Of a stretch of DNA of 58,910 nt, positions 17,740-26,430 are shown in pieces. The translations under genes and the position numbers were made by a program. The stretch covers positions 1 through 58,910 of the forward strand of contig CADBZY010000013.1 of assembly GCA_902799245.1 (NCBI GenBank), read 5' to 3'. A model generated the notes under the pieces. The model saw only the letters and a list, made by a program, of their open reading frames with translations. It made no database searches and was not told where the DNA came from. This DNA is from an uncultured Ruminococcus sp. (GTDB taxonomy: Bacteria; Bacillota; Clostridia; Oscillospirales; Acutalibacteraceae). Each line of letters starts with the position of its first letter. Within the stretch, counting starts at the first letter, position 1.

Positions 17740-19122
17740 ATGATATATGAGCCGATTTTTCTTGACGTGAATTCCGAGGTTCCGATGTACCGGCAGCTTT
17801 ACGGCAGCATAAAGGAGCGAATATGCAGCGGATGCCCGGCAGTCGGAGAAAAAATGCCTTCCATTCGCCGCATTTCGGAGGAATTGGGAGTGAGCCGCAC
17901 CACCGTGGAGCAGGCTTACGGTCAGCTGTGCGTGGAAGGGTACCTTGTCAGCCGACCGCAGAGCGGATACTTTGTAGAGGCGGCTGTCATTGAAAAAACA
18001 ACCTTGCCAACGGACGATATGACCGACGACGAACCGGAGCCAACTGTCCAATACGACTTCGGCAGCCGATACGTCGACAGCCGGGGGTCCGACCTCGATC
18101 TCTGGCGCAAATACCTGCGCGCTGTGCTCAGCCGCGAGGATATTGTCACTTCATACGGGCATTATCAGGGGGAACCGGAACTTCGGCGGCAGCTTGCCCA
18201 TTTCGGCAGTCTGCTTCGCGGGGTCAACGCCACACCCGAACGAATTGTCATAGGAGCAGGTGTACAGCCGCTTCTCTCGCTGATCTGCGGGCTGCTTGGC
18301 GAACGCGCCGGACGCGTCGGGATAGAATACCCCTGCTTTCCTCACGCGGAGAGGGTGTTCCGCGACTTCCGGCTGGACATCACGGCGCTTGGCCATGACA
18401 AATACGGGGTAAAACCGGAGGAACTGTACGCTTCGAAAGCCGATGTGCTCTATCTCAATCCTTCCAACACCGAGAGCATGGGACGTCCCATGCCGGTCAG
18501 CCGACGTGCGGAGCTGCTTGAATGGGCGGAACGCACAGACGGACTCATCATCGAGGACGACTACAACGGCGCGTTGCGATTCAGATCGCTTCCCGTACCG
18601 GCGATGCAGGGCATGAGCGACGGAAACAGGGTGATATACCTCGGCTCCTTCTCAAAGCTGCTCATGCCGTCAGTCCGCTTAAGCTATATGGCGCTGACGC
18701 CCGAACTTGCCGGACTTTACCGCAGCCGCTGCGCTTCGTACAACCAGACTTCCTCAAAAACAGAGCAGCTTGCGCTTGCCGAATACATACGTGACGGACA
18801 CATAGAAAAACGGCTGCGCAGGCTGCGAAAGATTTATTCGGAAAAAAGCGACCGTCTGATAGCGCTGCTCAATGAATACTTCGGCTCCATTGCAAAAATA
18901 CGCCTTGCAGAAACCGCGCTCTGTGCGGAGCTGATTCTCCAAAGCTCCCAAACGCCGGAGGAACTGACGGCAATCGCCCTTGCCGGCGGCGTGCGTGTCA
19001 TTCCCGCGGACACGGAGCACGGCGCCCCAAAGCTGCGGCTCAGTTTCGCGGGCATTCAATCGGAGGACATGCCGGAGGGCGTACGGCTGCTTCACAAAAT
19101 CATCAGTCCATATTGCCAGTAG
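17740..19122 (+). CDS. MocR/PdxR family regulator (GntR HTH fused to aminotransferase-like domain)
   Basis: The 460 residues carry an N-terminal GntR winged helix (about 10-78, ISEELGVSRTTVEQAYGQL) joined to a fold-type I aminotransferase domain (about 110-455). The latter has the PLP-binding Lys in LGSFSKLLMPSVRLSYM and IIEDDYNGALRF with the Asp for the pyridine nitrogen. PdxR-type members sense PLP and control B6 synthesis or uptake genes. This one is divergent from an ECF S component and a B6 kinase and has palindromes in the shared region, so I infer that it controls both directions. Its last 20 bp overlap the convergent rsmE gene. Confidence 0.9.
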   Translation: MIYEPIFLDVNSEVPMYRQLYGSIKERICSGCPAVGEKMPSIRRISEELGVSRTTVEQAYGQLCVEGYLVSRPQSGYFVEAAVIEKTTLPTDDMTDDEPEPTVQYDFGSRYVDSRGSDLDLWRKYLRAVLSREDIVTSYGHYQGEPELRRQLAHFGSLLRGVNATPERIVIGAGVQPLLSLICGLLGERAGRVGIEYPCFPHAERVFRDFRLDITALGHDKYGVKPEELYASKADVLYLNPSNTESMGRPMPVSRRAELLEWAERTDGLIIEDDYNGALRFRSLPVPAMQGMSDGNRVIYLGSFSKLLMPSVRLSYMALTPELAGLYRSRCASYNQTSSKTEQLALAEYIRDGHIEKRLRRLRKIYSEKSDRLIALLNEYFGSIAKIRLAETALCAELILQSSQTPEELTAIALAGGVRVIPADTEHGAPKLRLSFAGIQSEDMPEGVRLLHKIISPYCQ

Positions 19123-19849
19123 CGTACATGATTGCTGCCATGGCGGCAATCGGCGCCGTTTCGGTGCGAAGAATACGCTTGCCGAGCGTAGCGGTGAAGG
19201 CACCCGCGCCCTGCAGCGATGCTGCCTCCGAAGGGTCAAAACCTCCCTCGGGTCCAATGACGATAGCAATGTCGGTCGCGCCGCTGTCCTTTATTTTCTC
19301 CACCACCGCGGACAGCGGTTCGCCGCCGCATTCGTAGAAAAAAATCACCGTCTGATGCTTTTTCAAGCCGAAAAGCATTTCGGAAAAGGTTATCATCGGG
19401 CTTACGACGGGAATAATACCTCTGCCGCACTGTTTGGCAGCGGAAACTGCCTGTTTCTGATAGCGCTCATGCTTTTTGGCGGCCGATTTCGCATCGGGAC
19501 GGGATACGGAACGCTGCATAAGCACAGGAACGATTTCACACACGCCGAGTTCAATGGTCTTTTCTATTATAAGCTCTAACTTGTCGCCCTTCGGGAGTCC
19601 CTGGTACAGCGTGATCTTCACGCTCGGCTCGCTCTCTGTGGCTTGGATTTCCGTCACCTTCAGCTCCACGGTATTGTCATAAATGCCGGTTATCTCGCAA
19701 AGCATATCGCAGCCTAAACCGCCGCAGACGGTAAGGCTCTCCCCTGCCTTCATTCTCAGGGATTTTGAAATATGCACGGCGTCCTGTCCGGTAACGGTGA
19801 TGCATTCCCCGGGCTGCTTCTCAATGTTTTCTATAAAAAATCTCGGCAT
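19103..19849 (-). CDS. rsmE: 16S rRNA (uracil(1498)-N(3))-methyltransferase RsmE
   Basis: This 248-residue SPOUT-class enzyme methylates N3 of U1498 in 16S rRNA near the decoding site, using SAM. The sequence shows the N-terminal PUA-like domain (FFIENIEKQPGECITVTGQD), KLELIIEKTIELGVCEIVPV, and the C-terminal trefoil-knot SAM site IVIGPEGGFDPSEA and LGKRILRTETAPIAAM, all diagnostic. Normal length. It overlaps the end of the convergent PdxR-type gene by 20 bp. A terminator separates it from the upstream Clp ATPase, so it must have its own promoter, which I could not locate. Confidence 0.95.
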   Translation of the reverse strand: MPRFFIENIEKQPGECITVTGQDAVHISKSLRMKAGESLTVCGGLGCDMLCEITGIYDNTVELKVTEIQATESEPSVKITLYQGLPKGDKLELIIEKTIELGVCEIVPVLMQRSVSRPDAKSAAKKHERYQKQAVSAAKQCGRGIIPVVSPMITFSEMLFGLKKHQTVIFFYECGGEPLSAVVEKIKDSGATDIAIVIGPEGGFDPSEAASLQGAGAFTATLGKRILRTETAPIAAMAAIMYATGNMD

Positions 19850-19872
19850 GGAAACCGACCTCCTGTGCTTTT

Positions 19873-19922
19873 AAAAAGGGATTGACCGCACGGCTTACGT
19901 GTCGTGTGTCAATCCCTTTTTT
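19873..19922 (-). terminator. Intrinsic terminator after the Clp ATPase gene
   Basis: The 14-bp stem AAAAAGGGATTGAC/GTCAATCCCTTTTT has a 22-nt loop and U-rich flanks in both directions. It lies between clp (19948) and rsmE (19849) on the minus strand. Confidence 0.85.
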
Positions 19923-19947
19923 CTAATATATAATATATTACAATCAA

Positions 19948-22476
19948 TTACTCTGTCAGCGCGGGTACGTTGGACTTGACGATGACACTTTTTACGCCGT
20001 CCGTTTTCTCAGTAGTGACAATCAGCTCGCCGGGAAGATCACCCGCTGTCTCGATAACCAGATTGGCCAGCTTATCCTCCACTTCCTTGCGGATAATGTT
20101 GCGCAGGTCGCGTGCGGAAGCCTCGCCGCCTATCGCGCTGGCTGCAAGGAATTCCACGGCGCTGTCGTCGATGATGAGCTTGACGTTGCGCTCCGCCATG
20201 GATTCCACATATTCCTTCATCAGCAGACGGCAGATCTTGCGGTAGTCGTTCTCGTCCAGCTGACGGAACACGACGATCTCGTCCACGCGCGCCAGAAATT
20301 CCGGTCGCAGGAATTCCTTAAGACCTGACATCGCCTTTTCGCGGGAAATATCGTCGGATGTCTTGTTGAAACCGAGGGAACCGCCCTGATGGTTGCTTCC
20401 GGCGTTGGATGTCATGATGATGACAGTGTTCTCAAAGCTGACCGCGCGTCCCTGGGAATCGTTGATTCTGCCCTCGTCGAGTATCTGGAGCAGAATGTTC
20501 ATTACGTCCGGGTGAGCCTTTTCTATCTCGTCAAACAGCAGCACGGAATAAGGCTTTCGGCGCACCTTTTCGGTGAGCTGTCCCGCCTCGTCGTAGCCGA
20601 CGTATCCGGGAGGCGAACCGATGATCTTGCTGACGGAATGTTTCTCCATGAATTCGCTCATATCCAGCCGGATCAGCGTTTCCGGCGAATCGAACAGCTC
20701 GTTTGCCAGCACCTTGACAAGCTCGGTCTTTCCGACGCCTGTCGGTCCCACAAAGATGAAGGATGCAGGACGGCGGCGGGGGGAAATCTGCGCACGGCTG
20801 CGGCGGATGGCTGCCGCCACCAGTCCGGTCGCTTCCTCCTGGCCTATGACCTTTTCGTTCAGCTTTTCCTGCAGCGTGGTGAGCTTTCTGAATTCGTTCT
20901 CCTCCACGCGGGACGCCTGAATGCCGGTCCAAAGCTCTATGACCTTGGCAAGGTCTGCTTCCGTCACCTGACCGCCCATCGCTTCCGGCTCGATCTCAGA
21001 GAGTCGGTTCTTTATCTTAAGCTCCTCCGTGCGAAGCTCGGCAATGCGTTCATAGTGCTTTTCTGATGTATCTTCCGTATCCGCCTGCAGCTTGTCGCTC
21101 TCTTCCAGCACCTTGCGCAGCTTTATGTTCAGCTCGTCGAATTCCGCCATCGCCTTGTTGCCGAGAGACGCACACGCGCAGGCTTCATCCAGCAGGTCAA
21201 TCGCCTTGTCGGGCAGAAAACGGTCATTGATGTAACGCTCCGAGAGAATCACGGCGCGCTTGACGATCCAGTCGCTGACCTTGACGCGGTGATGTACTTC
21301 GTAATAGCCTTTAATGCCTTTGAGAATCTCCACGGTATCGTCCACATTCGGCTCGTTGACACTCACAGGCTGGAATCTGCGTTCGAGCGCGGAGTCCTTC
21401 TCGATATACTTCCGGTATTCATTGAAGGTTGTCGCGCCGATTACCTGCAGCTCACCCCTTGAAAGAGCGGGTTTCAGAATGTTCGCGGCGTTCATGGAGC
21501 CTTCCGCGTCGCCGGCTCCGACGATGCTGTGCACCTCATCGATGAAGAGTATCACGTTTCCGGCGTTCTTGATGTCGTCGATCAATCCCTTCATGCGGCT
21601 CTCGAACTGTCCCCTGAACTGCGTTCCGGCGACTAGAGCCGTCAGGTCGAGACGGTGTACTTCCTTATTGGCCAGTCGCAGCGGCACCTCGCCCGCCGCT
21701 ATTCGCAGCGCAAGACCCTCGGCAATGGCGGTCTTGCCGACGCCGGGCTCACCTATCAGGCAAGGATTGTTCTTGCTCCTTCGGCAGAGTATCTGAATGA
21801 CGCGGTTGATCTCCTTATCCCTGCCGATAATGGCGTCTATCCCGCCCTCGCGAGCCTTTTTGGTGAGGTTCTCGCAGTAGCCGTCAAGAAACCTGTGTTT
21901 ACTCTCATGCTTGCCGCGCTTGCGCTTCTTGGGCTTACCGTCGGCAAACTGCGCGCCGCCCATCTCAAAGCTGCTGCCGAAAAGATTCCGGAAGGGGTTG
22001 AATAATCCGCCGTTTTGCTCATCGTCAGACGAATCGTCGTCGCCGGGTTCTTCCAGTTCTTCCTTTTTTTCAGCGATTTTTTCAGGAACATCCGTTGTAT
22101 GCTGATCGGTCAGTTGTATCGGTTCGAGAGCTGTCTCCTCCGTTACCTCTTCCTCGTCGTCGCTATCTTCTTCGTCATCTTCTTCGTATTCTTCATCGTC
22201 GTAATATTCTTCGTCGCCTTCTTCCAGACCAGGCATCACCTCATTGAACATGCCGGCAAACGGCAGCTCGCCGTTTTCGGCTGCCTGGGCCATCTGTTCC
22301 TCCATATCCTCTATCATGTCGGCATTCAGACCGAATTGTTTTATCATATCTTCGATATTCGGCAGACCGATCTTTCTGGCGCATGTAAAGCAGTAGCCCG
22401 CAGTCCTCCCGGGATGGGCTGAATCTGTGGCAAACACCACGGCCTGTCTTTTTTTGCATATTGAACAAAGAGGCAT
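19948..22476 (-). CDS. Clp ATPase (ClpC/ClpE-like) with N-terminal zinc finger and long acidic linker
   Basis: About 842 residues. The first 40 carry a CxxC...CxxC zinc finger (CSIC, CFTC), as in ClpE, in place of the double Clp_N repeats of ClpC. Then comes a very acidic linker (about 85-150, runs of Asp/Glu) and a basic patch (KPKKRKRGKHESKHR). Two AAA+ domains follow: Walker A GEPGVGKTAIAEG and GPTGVGKTELVKV, Walker B LFIDEVHS and LLFDEIEKA, with a coiled middle domain between them. It unfolds substrates for ClpP, which is not in the window. ATG 22476 follows GAGGA; GTG 22488 is the alternative. It has its own terminator and lies downstream of pgsA's terminator; no CtsR-like operator was found. 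Confidence 0.88.
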   Translation of the reverse strand: MPLCSICKKRQAVVFATDSAHPGRTAGYCFTCARKIGLPNIEDMIKQFGLNADMIEDMEEQMAQAAENGELPFAGMFNEVMPGLEEGDEEYYDDEEYEEDDEEDSDDEEEVTEETALEPIQLTDQHTTDVPEKIAEKKEELEEPGDDDSSDDEQNGGLFNPFRNLFGSSFEMGGAQFADGKPKKRKRGKHESKHRFLDGYCENLTKKAREGGIDAIIGRDKEINRVIQILCRRSKNNPCLIGEPGVGKTAIAEGLALRIAAGEVPLRLANKEVHRLDLTALVAGTQFRGQFESRMKGLIDDIKNAGNVILFIDEVHSIVGAGDAEGSMNAANILKPALSRGELQVIGATTFNEYRKYIEKDSALERRFQPVSVNEPNVDDTVEILKGIKGYYEVHHRVKVSDWIVKRAVILSERYINDRFLPDKAIDLLDEACACASLGNKAMAEFDELNIKLRKVLEESDKLQADTEDTSEKHYERIAELRTEELKIKNRLSEIEPEAMGGQVTEADLAKVIELWTGIQASRVEENEFRKLTTLQEKLNEKVIGQEEATGLVAAAIRRSRAQISPRRRPASFIFVGPTGVGKTELVKVLANELFDSPETLIRLDMSEFMEKHSVSKIIGSPPGYVGYDEAGQLTEKVRRKPYSVLLFDEIEKAHPDVMNILLQILDEGRINDSQGRAVSFENTVIIMTSNAGSNHQGGSLGFNKTSDDISREKAMSGLKEFLRPEFLARVDEIVVFRQLDENDYRKICRLLMKEYVESMAERNVKLIIDDSAVEFLAASAIGGEASARDLRNIIRKEVEDKLANLVIETAGDLPGELIVTTEKTDGVKSVIVKSNVPALTE

Positions 22477-22525
22477 TAATCCTCGCACTTCCTTTCATCC
22501 ACTGACACGCTGCCAAGCTGCGTGT

Positions 22526-22554
22526 AAAAAACACTCTGCTCCGTCGGAGCAGAG
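22526..22554 (-). terminator. Intrinsic terminator after pgsA
   Basis: The 10-bp stem CTCTGCTCCG/CGGAGCAGAG is followed on the minus strand by TGTTTTTT. It separates pgsA from the Clp ATPase gene. Confidence 0.8.
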
Positions 22555-22609
22555 GATTTAGATAAATAATGTGAAATATTAATAATGATGATTGTTTTTT
22601 CAGAAGCGA

Positions 22610-23233
22610 TCAGGCGCTTCTCTTAGGAGATTTTGCATTTTTGAGCTTTTCCTTCTCAAAATCAATCACTCCGGAAACATATTCTCCACGCAGGATCTTG
22701 AGTCCCATGCGGAAATACATGGCAAAGGCAATCAGCATAACGGCTGCCGCAAAGAGCGCTATGGAGGGGACAAGAATATCAAGCTGCGCGTCACGCGCAA
22801 AGATATTCAGCGCGACAATAGCTATCATGCAGGCATAAAAAACGACTGTGGCAACCTTTCCCCACCATTTTGCCTTGACCAGTTTTCTTCCCTTCTTGAC
22901 TATCACAAGACCGCCTATCGCCATAAGCAGCTCTTTCAGAAACATGATGCTGAGAGCCAGCGTAATCCACGGATAATTCTTGTGATACACAAACCACATA
23001 CTAATGACAACGGCGCCAAGGGTGAGCTTGTCGGCAATCGGGTCGAGTATCTTGCCAAGCTCCGTCTCCTGGTGCAGCTTGCGGGCTAAAAAGCCGTCCA
23101 GCATATCAGAAAGTCCTGACAGCACAAGCACAATGCCCGCATAAGGATAATACGGCGTTCCCATAATAAAGAGGACACAGAAAACAGGTATAAGAACAAT
23201 ACGGAATGCCGTAAGCGTATTCGGAATATTCAT
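22610..23233 (-). CDS. pgsA: CDP-diacylglycerol-glycerol-3-phosphate 3-phosphatidyltransferase PgsA
   Basis: The 207-residue integral membrane enzyme makes phosphatidylglycerophosphate, the committed step to phosphatidylglycerol and cardiolipin. The CDP-alcohol phosphotransferase motif is visible as LDGFLARKLHQETELGKI followed by LDPIADK, giving DGxxAR...G...DxxxD with all metal-binding Asp residues. The N-terminus MNIPNTLTAFRIVLIPVF is typical of PgsA. About five or six hydrophobic segments are present. It is preceded by a CvpA-like gene (38 bp away) and followed by a terminator. Confidence 0.93.
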   Translation of the reverse strand: MNIPNTLTAFRIVLIPVFCVLFIMGTPYYPYAGIVLVLSGLSDMLDGFLARKLHQETELGKILDPIADKLTLGAVVISMWFVYHKNYPWITLALSIMFLKELLMAIGGLVIVKKGRKLVKAKWWGKVATVVFYACMIAIVALNIFARDAQLDILVPSIALFAAAVMLIAFAMYFRMGLKILRGEYVSGVIDFEKEKLKNAKSPKRSA

Positions 23234-23271
23234 GATTGCTTACACTCCATTTACCAATTTGAAAATACCTA

Positions 23272-24000
23272 CTAAATGATGCCTTCACCAAGGAACAGCA
23301 TGATCAGATTATTTTCACTGAACAGCTTAAAAATAAACGACTGAGAATACAGTTCCGTATGGAAAAGCACAAAATCCGGCAGCACGGGTCCCACCAGCCG
23401 AACCATCGACAGTGTGATAAGCAGAATAACTACCACTCTGCCCGCTCCCAGCACCATGCCGTTAGTGGGAGAAACCGCGGCGCGGTCGGGATTGTAGAAA
23501 TACGCCTCGATGGTGGGATAGAATGCCCGCAGCAGACGGTAAAGCCCCGCAAAAGCAATGGCGAAAAACAATGCTCTCACCACACCGTCAATGACGGGTC
23601 TGGCGATAATATCCACAATCTCACCCGTGGCGGATGAAAGATCACCGGCCAGCAGCTTGTTGATCTGATTCAGGTTATCGCCGGTGGTGGTCTGATAGAC
23701 TCTGGCGCCATTGTTGACCATCGTCGGCATTCCAGACATGATTCTCTCGACGGAGTTCATGCTCGTATCCACATCTCCCGATGTGGTGACAAGCGCTTCC
23801 ACACGGTCAACAATGACCGGCCGGAAAAAGCTCGAATAGCAGAAGTCTCCTAAAAAAACGCCAATTGGCACCGCCACAATCGCCGAGACAATAAAAATGA
23901 TTGACTCCACCGCGTTTTTCAGCTGCGATTTGACGGCACATTTTTTAAACATGTAGATGAAGAATGCTATCGTGGCCGCGTCAAGTACTAATCCCAACAA
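23272..24000 (-). CDS. CvpA-like integral membrane protein
   Basis: The 242-residue protein has an N-terminal AATIAFFIYMFKKCAVKSQL segment, followed by VSAIVAVPIGVFLGDFCYS. It has a central polar region (about 70-125) and two or more further membrane segments. The early helix, the spacing and the C-terminal hydrophobic block resemble the CvpA (colicin V production) family, which in Firmicutes has an undefined envelope role. The match is by pattern only and the family call is tentative. It sits between a DUF5711 gene and pgsA in the same direction, consistent with an envelope-related operon. Confidence 0.6.
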   Translation of the reverse strand: MLGLVLDAATIAFFIYMFKKCAVKSQLKNAVESIIFIVSAIVAVPIGVFLGDFCYSSFFRPVIVDRVEALVTTSGDVDTSMNSVERIMSGMPTMVNNGARVYQTTTGDNLNQINKLLAGDLSSATGEIVDIIARPVIDGVVRALFFAIAFAGLYRLLRAFYPTIEAYFYNPDRAAVSPTNGMVLGAGRVVVILLITLSMVRLVGPVLPDFVLFHTELYSQSFIFKLFSENNLIMLFLGEGII

Positions 24001-24127
24001 TGTTTCTGACTCCCTTCAACTCTTTATGAACATTTTTTTTAACAAGCTTTCATGTTATGATAACACAAAAACGCTTCAATAACAATAATAACTACCTCGT
24101 TCAAGAAAATTTAACATTTTCCACAGG

Positions 24128-25423
24128 TCAGCAGATCTCATCCAGATACATAATGCCTCTCGCCAGCAGCTTGCCGGACGATGTGAATATCGTCTGACAG
24201 TCGGCCTCAACATCTGAATGGGAAAGCAGATTTCCCTTAAAGTCATAACGGCTTACTTCCGACTGATAAAGAAGATGAATGCGGCCGTCCGCAAGGTCAA
24301 CTTTAGGCGCGGTCATGGCTGTCTCAATTCTCGCCTTTTCACGGCATTTATCGTCGATCACTACGACCGATGCATTTCTCCCGTCGGAATGATCCGAAAA
24401 TACCAGCGCAAGCTCGCCGTCCTCGCTGATGTCGTAGCAATTGAGCACCTTGTCGTTATAGCCGTAAATGAATTTTTGGTCGTTCTTTACCGAAAGAAAG
24501 GTCACCAGCTCATCACCGACAGCGACAACGCTCGCATTGCCGTTAAATTGAATATCAACAATCAGTGTACCTTCCACTGCCATTTCCTTCAGATTCTCGC
24601 GTCCTCCCACCTGCTGAACAATGACAGTGGAAACAAGAACGCCGTTCTGTGTCGAATAGCCGCATAGAGCGACGTATTTGCCAGAAGGACTCAGGGCGAC
24701 ATCCGCAATTTTGTAGTTGACGGATTTCCATTTGTGAATCACTTTGCCTTCAGGAGAACACACAACAAGCCTTGCGTTGTTGGTTTCACTCGTTGTGACA
24801 AAAGCAAATTCACCCGATTCGGAAACGTCCGCGCAGACGATGGAATCCGTCATCTCGCCCTTGCAGCTGACTGCCGAAAGCGTTCTCAGCATATAATCCT
24901 TGCCAAGGCTGCCATAAAGCAGAATATACCCTCCGGCGCTCTTCATGGCCGGAGATGGGAGCATATGATTGGCCGTTGACACCTCTCTGCCCTTTGCATC
25001 ATAAACCGTGCATCTGGTGGAGGTAAGCACCGCCGTTCCCTTTGTCACTTCCGACACTTCGATGATCTTTCCGCTGGGAATCTCCACAGGGAATCCAACT
25101 CCCGAAGCATGGCTGAAGGCGTATTTATTCTTTGCGCCCTGCATGATGGCCGTCGGTCTGAGATCCGCCCTCACAAAAACCAGCATGAGAAGAGAGAACA
25201 TGGCAGCCATCACAACGGTTCCCTTCACAGCAAGCATAACGATATTGCTGCTGACAGAAATGCGCGGCAGCTTTGCCGACAGCGGATGCTTTTGCGGCTT
25301 AGCGGGCGCCTTTTTGGCCGGAGTTTTTTCGGCAGGAGCTTTTTCAGCGGGCGCTTTTTTTGCCGGAGCTTTTTCGACGCGCGTTTTGGAGTCCGGTTTG
25401 GACTTCCTGTTCTTTTCAGCCAT
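24128..25423 (-). CDS. DUF5711-type membrane-anchored beta-propeller-like protein
   Basis: The 431-residue protein has a cytoplasmic Lys/Ala/Pro-rich tail (about 1-45) made of repeated KAPAEK/KTPAKK units, one membrane segment (about 62-85) and an extracytoplasmic domain of repeating strands (about 100-430). The strands recur in the manner of WD/YVTN-like propellers: short units such as SPSGKYVALCGYS, SEDGELALVFS and SESGEFAFVTT. It resembles the DUF5711 family found in Clostridia. No catalytic motif is seen; a scaffold or sensor role is a guess. It lies between truA and the CvpA-like gene. Confidence 0.7.
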   Translation of the reverse strand: MAEKNRKSKPDSKTRVEKAPAKKAPAEKAPAEKTPAKKAPAKPQKHPLSAKLPRISVSSNIVMLAVKGTVVMAAMFSLLMLVFVRADLRPTAIMQGAKNKYAFSHASGVGFPVEIPSGKIIEVSEVTKGTAVLTSTRCTVYDAKGREVSTANHMLPSPAMKSAGGYILLYGSLGKDYMLRTLSAVSCKGEMTDSIVCADVSESGEFAFVTTSETNNARLVVCSPEGKVIHKWKSVNYKIADVALSPSGKYVALCGYSTQNGVLVSTVIVQQVGGRENLKEMAVEGTLIVDIQFNGNASVVAVGDELVTFLSVKNDQKFIYGYNDKVLNCYDISEDGELALVFSDHSDGRNASVVVIDDKCREKARIETAMTAPKVDLADGRIHLLYQSEVSRYDFKGNLLSHSDVEADCQTIFTSSGKLLARGIMYLDEIC

Positions 25424-25528
25424 GTATTCCTTTCCCTTCCAAATAATATAGCAGAATCAAATAAATTGAATATTAACTCCAATGAATCAATCATCAGAGG
25501 TAAAATATATTATAGCATATAATTCCGG

Positions 25529-26272
25529 CTAATACAATACCTTATTGAGATATAATCCGCAGGCGTCGGCTGTGAAACCGGCTTTTTCCCTGTTTCCTGT
25601 TGCGATCACTGATGGAATGGAGCCTGCTTCCAGCCTTCCCGCTGACATCTGGAGCAGCGTTCCCACCATAATCCGCACCATATTGTATAAAAATCCGTCA
25701 GCTGTCACGGTGAATTCCAATATCCGCCCGTCGTCCGGCAGCCTTCTTACGCCGCACTGCGTCACCGTTCGCACCTTGTCCACAACGTCGGTATTGGCAG
25801 CACAGAAAGCGGAAAAATTGTGCGTTCCAAGGTAATCCTGCGCCTGAGCGTTCATGAATCCAGCGTCAAGCGGATATTTGTACCACAGCGCCCTCGCATA
25901 CAGGAACGGATCACGCAGGGGAGTATTCAGGATCAGATAGCGGTACTGCTTTCCCTTGCAGCTGTAACGGGCGTGAAAGTCCTCCGGCACCTGAACGCAC
26001 TCAAATGCGGCAATGTCCGGAGGGAGCTTTGCGTTGAGGGCGAGCGGCAGTTTCTCGCAGGGAATCATGTTTTCCGTGCGGAAGCTCACACAGAAATCAT
26101 TGGCGTGAACGCCGCTGTCCGTCCGGCTGCATCCGATGACGGGAACATTCTCTTTCAAAACATCCCTGAGCACCGTCTGAAACACAGACTGCACGGTGCG
26201 CAGCCCGTTCTGCACCTGCCACCCGCAAAAGCCGCTGCCGTCATATTGGATTCTCACCATTAAATTCCGCAT
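25529..26272 (-). CDS. truA: tRNA pseudouridine(38-40) synthase TruA
   Basis: This 247-residue enzyme isomerises U38, U39 and U40 in the anticodon stem-loop of tRNAs. The catalytic Asp lies in GCSRTDSGVHANDF. Other family blocks are VRIQYDGSGFCGWQVQ at the N-terminus, RYSCKGKQYRYLIL and FLYNMVRIMVGTLL at the C-terminus. Length is normal. A TTGACT-N17-TAAAAT promoter lies about 40 bp upstream. It is the first gene before the DUF5711-CvpA-pgsA group, with a 105-bp gap that may hold another promoter. Confidence 0.96.
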   Translation of the reverse strand: MRNLMVRIQYDGSGFCGWQVQNGLRTVQSVFQTVLRDVLKENVPVIGCSRTDSGVHANDFCVSFRTENMIPCEKLPLALNAKLPPDIAAFECVQVPEDFHARYSCKGKQYRYLILNTPLRDPFLYARALWYKYPLDAGFMNAQAQDYLGTHNFSAFCAANTDVVDKVRTVTQCGVRRLPDDGRILEFTVTADGFLYNMVRIMVGTLLQMSAGRLEAGSIPSVIATGNREKAGFTADACGLYLNKVLY

Positions 26273-26307
26273 TTTATCACTTCCACATCAGACATAGATT
26301 ATTATAG

Positions 26308-26336
26308 ATTTTATTATTCCATTACAAAAAAGTCAA
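26308..26336 (-). promoter_or_regulatory. Sigma-70-type promoter for truA
   Basis: On the minus strand TTGACT (26331-26336) and TAAAAT (26308-26313) are separated by 17 bp. Confidence 0.65.
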
Positions 26337-26378
26337 GTACTGCTACAACCTCGGACGCGGAGGTACGATAAAAACAGT

Positions 26379-26424
26379 CGTTCTCTGAGAAAGCAGCGGC
26401 TTTTGTCTGCCATCTCAGAGAACG
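26379..26424 (-). terminator. Intrinsic terminator after the L,D-transpeptidase pair
   Basis: The 12-bp perfect stem CGTTCTCTGAGA/TCTCAGAGAACG has a 22-nt loop and is followed on the minus strand by ACTGTTTTTAT. Confidence 0.8.
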
Positions 26425-26430
26425 CGTTTA

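Noticed and set aside
22015-22422. Hydrophobic plus-strand frame that looks like a membrane protein
   Set aside because: It is the antisense of the Asp/Glu-rich linker of the Clp ATPase; complement of acidic codons reads as Phe/Leu/Val/Ile.
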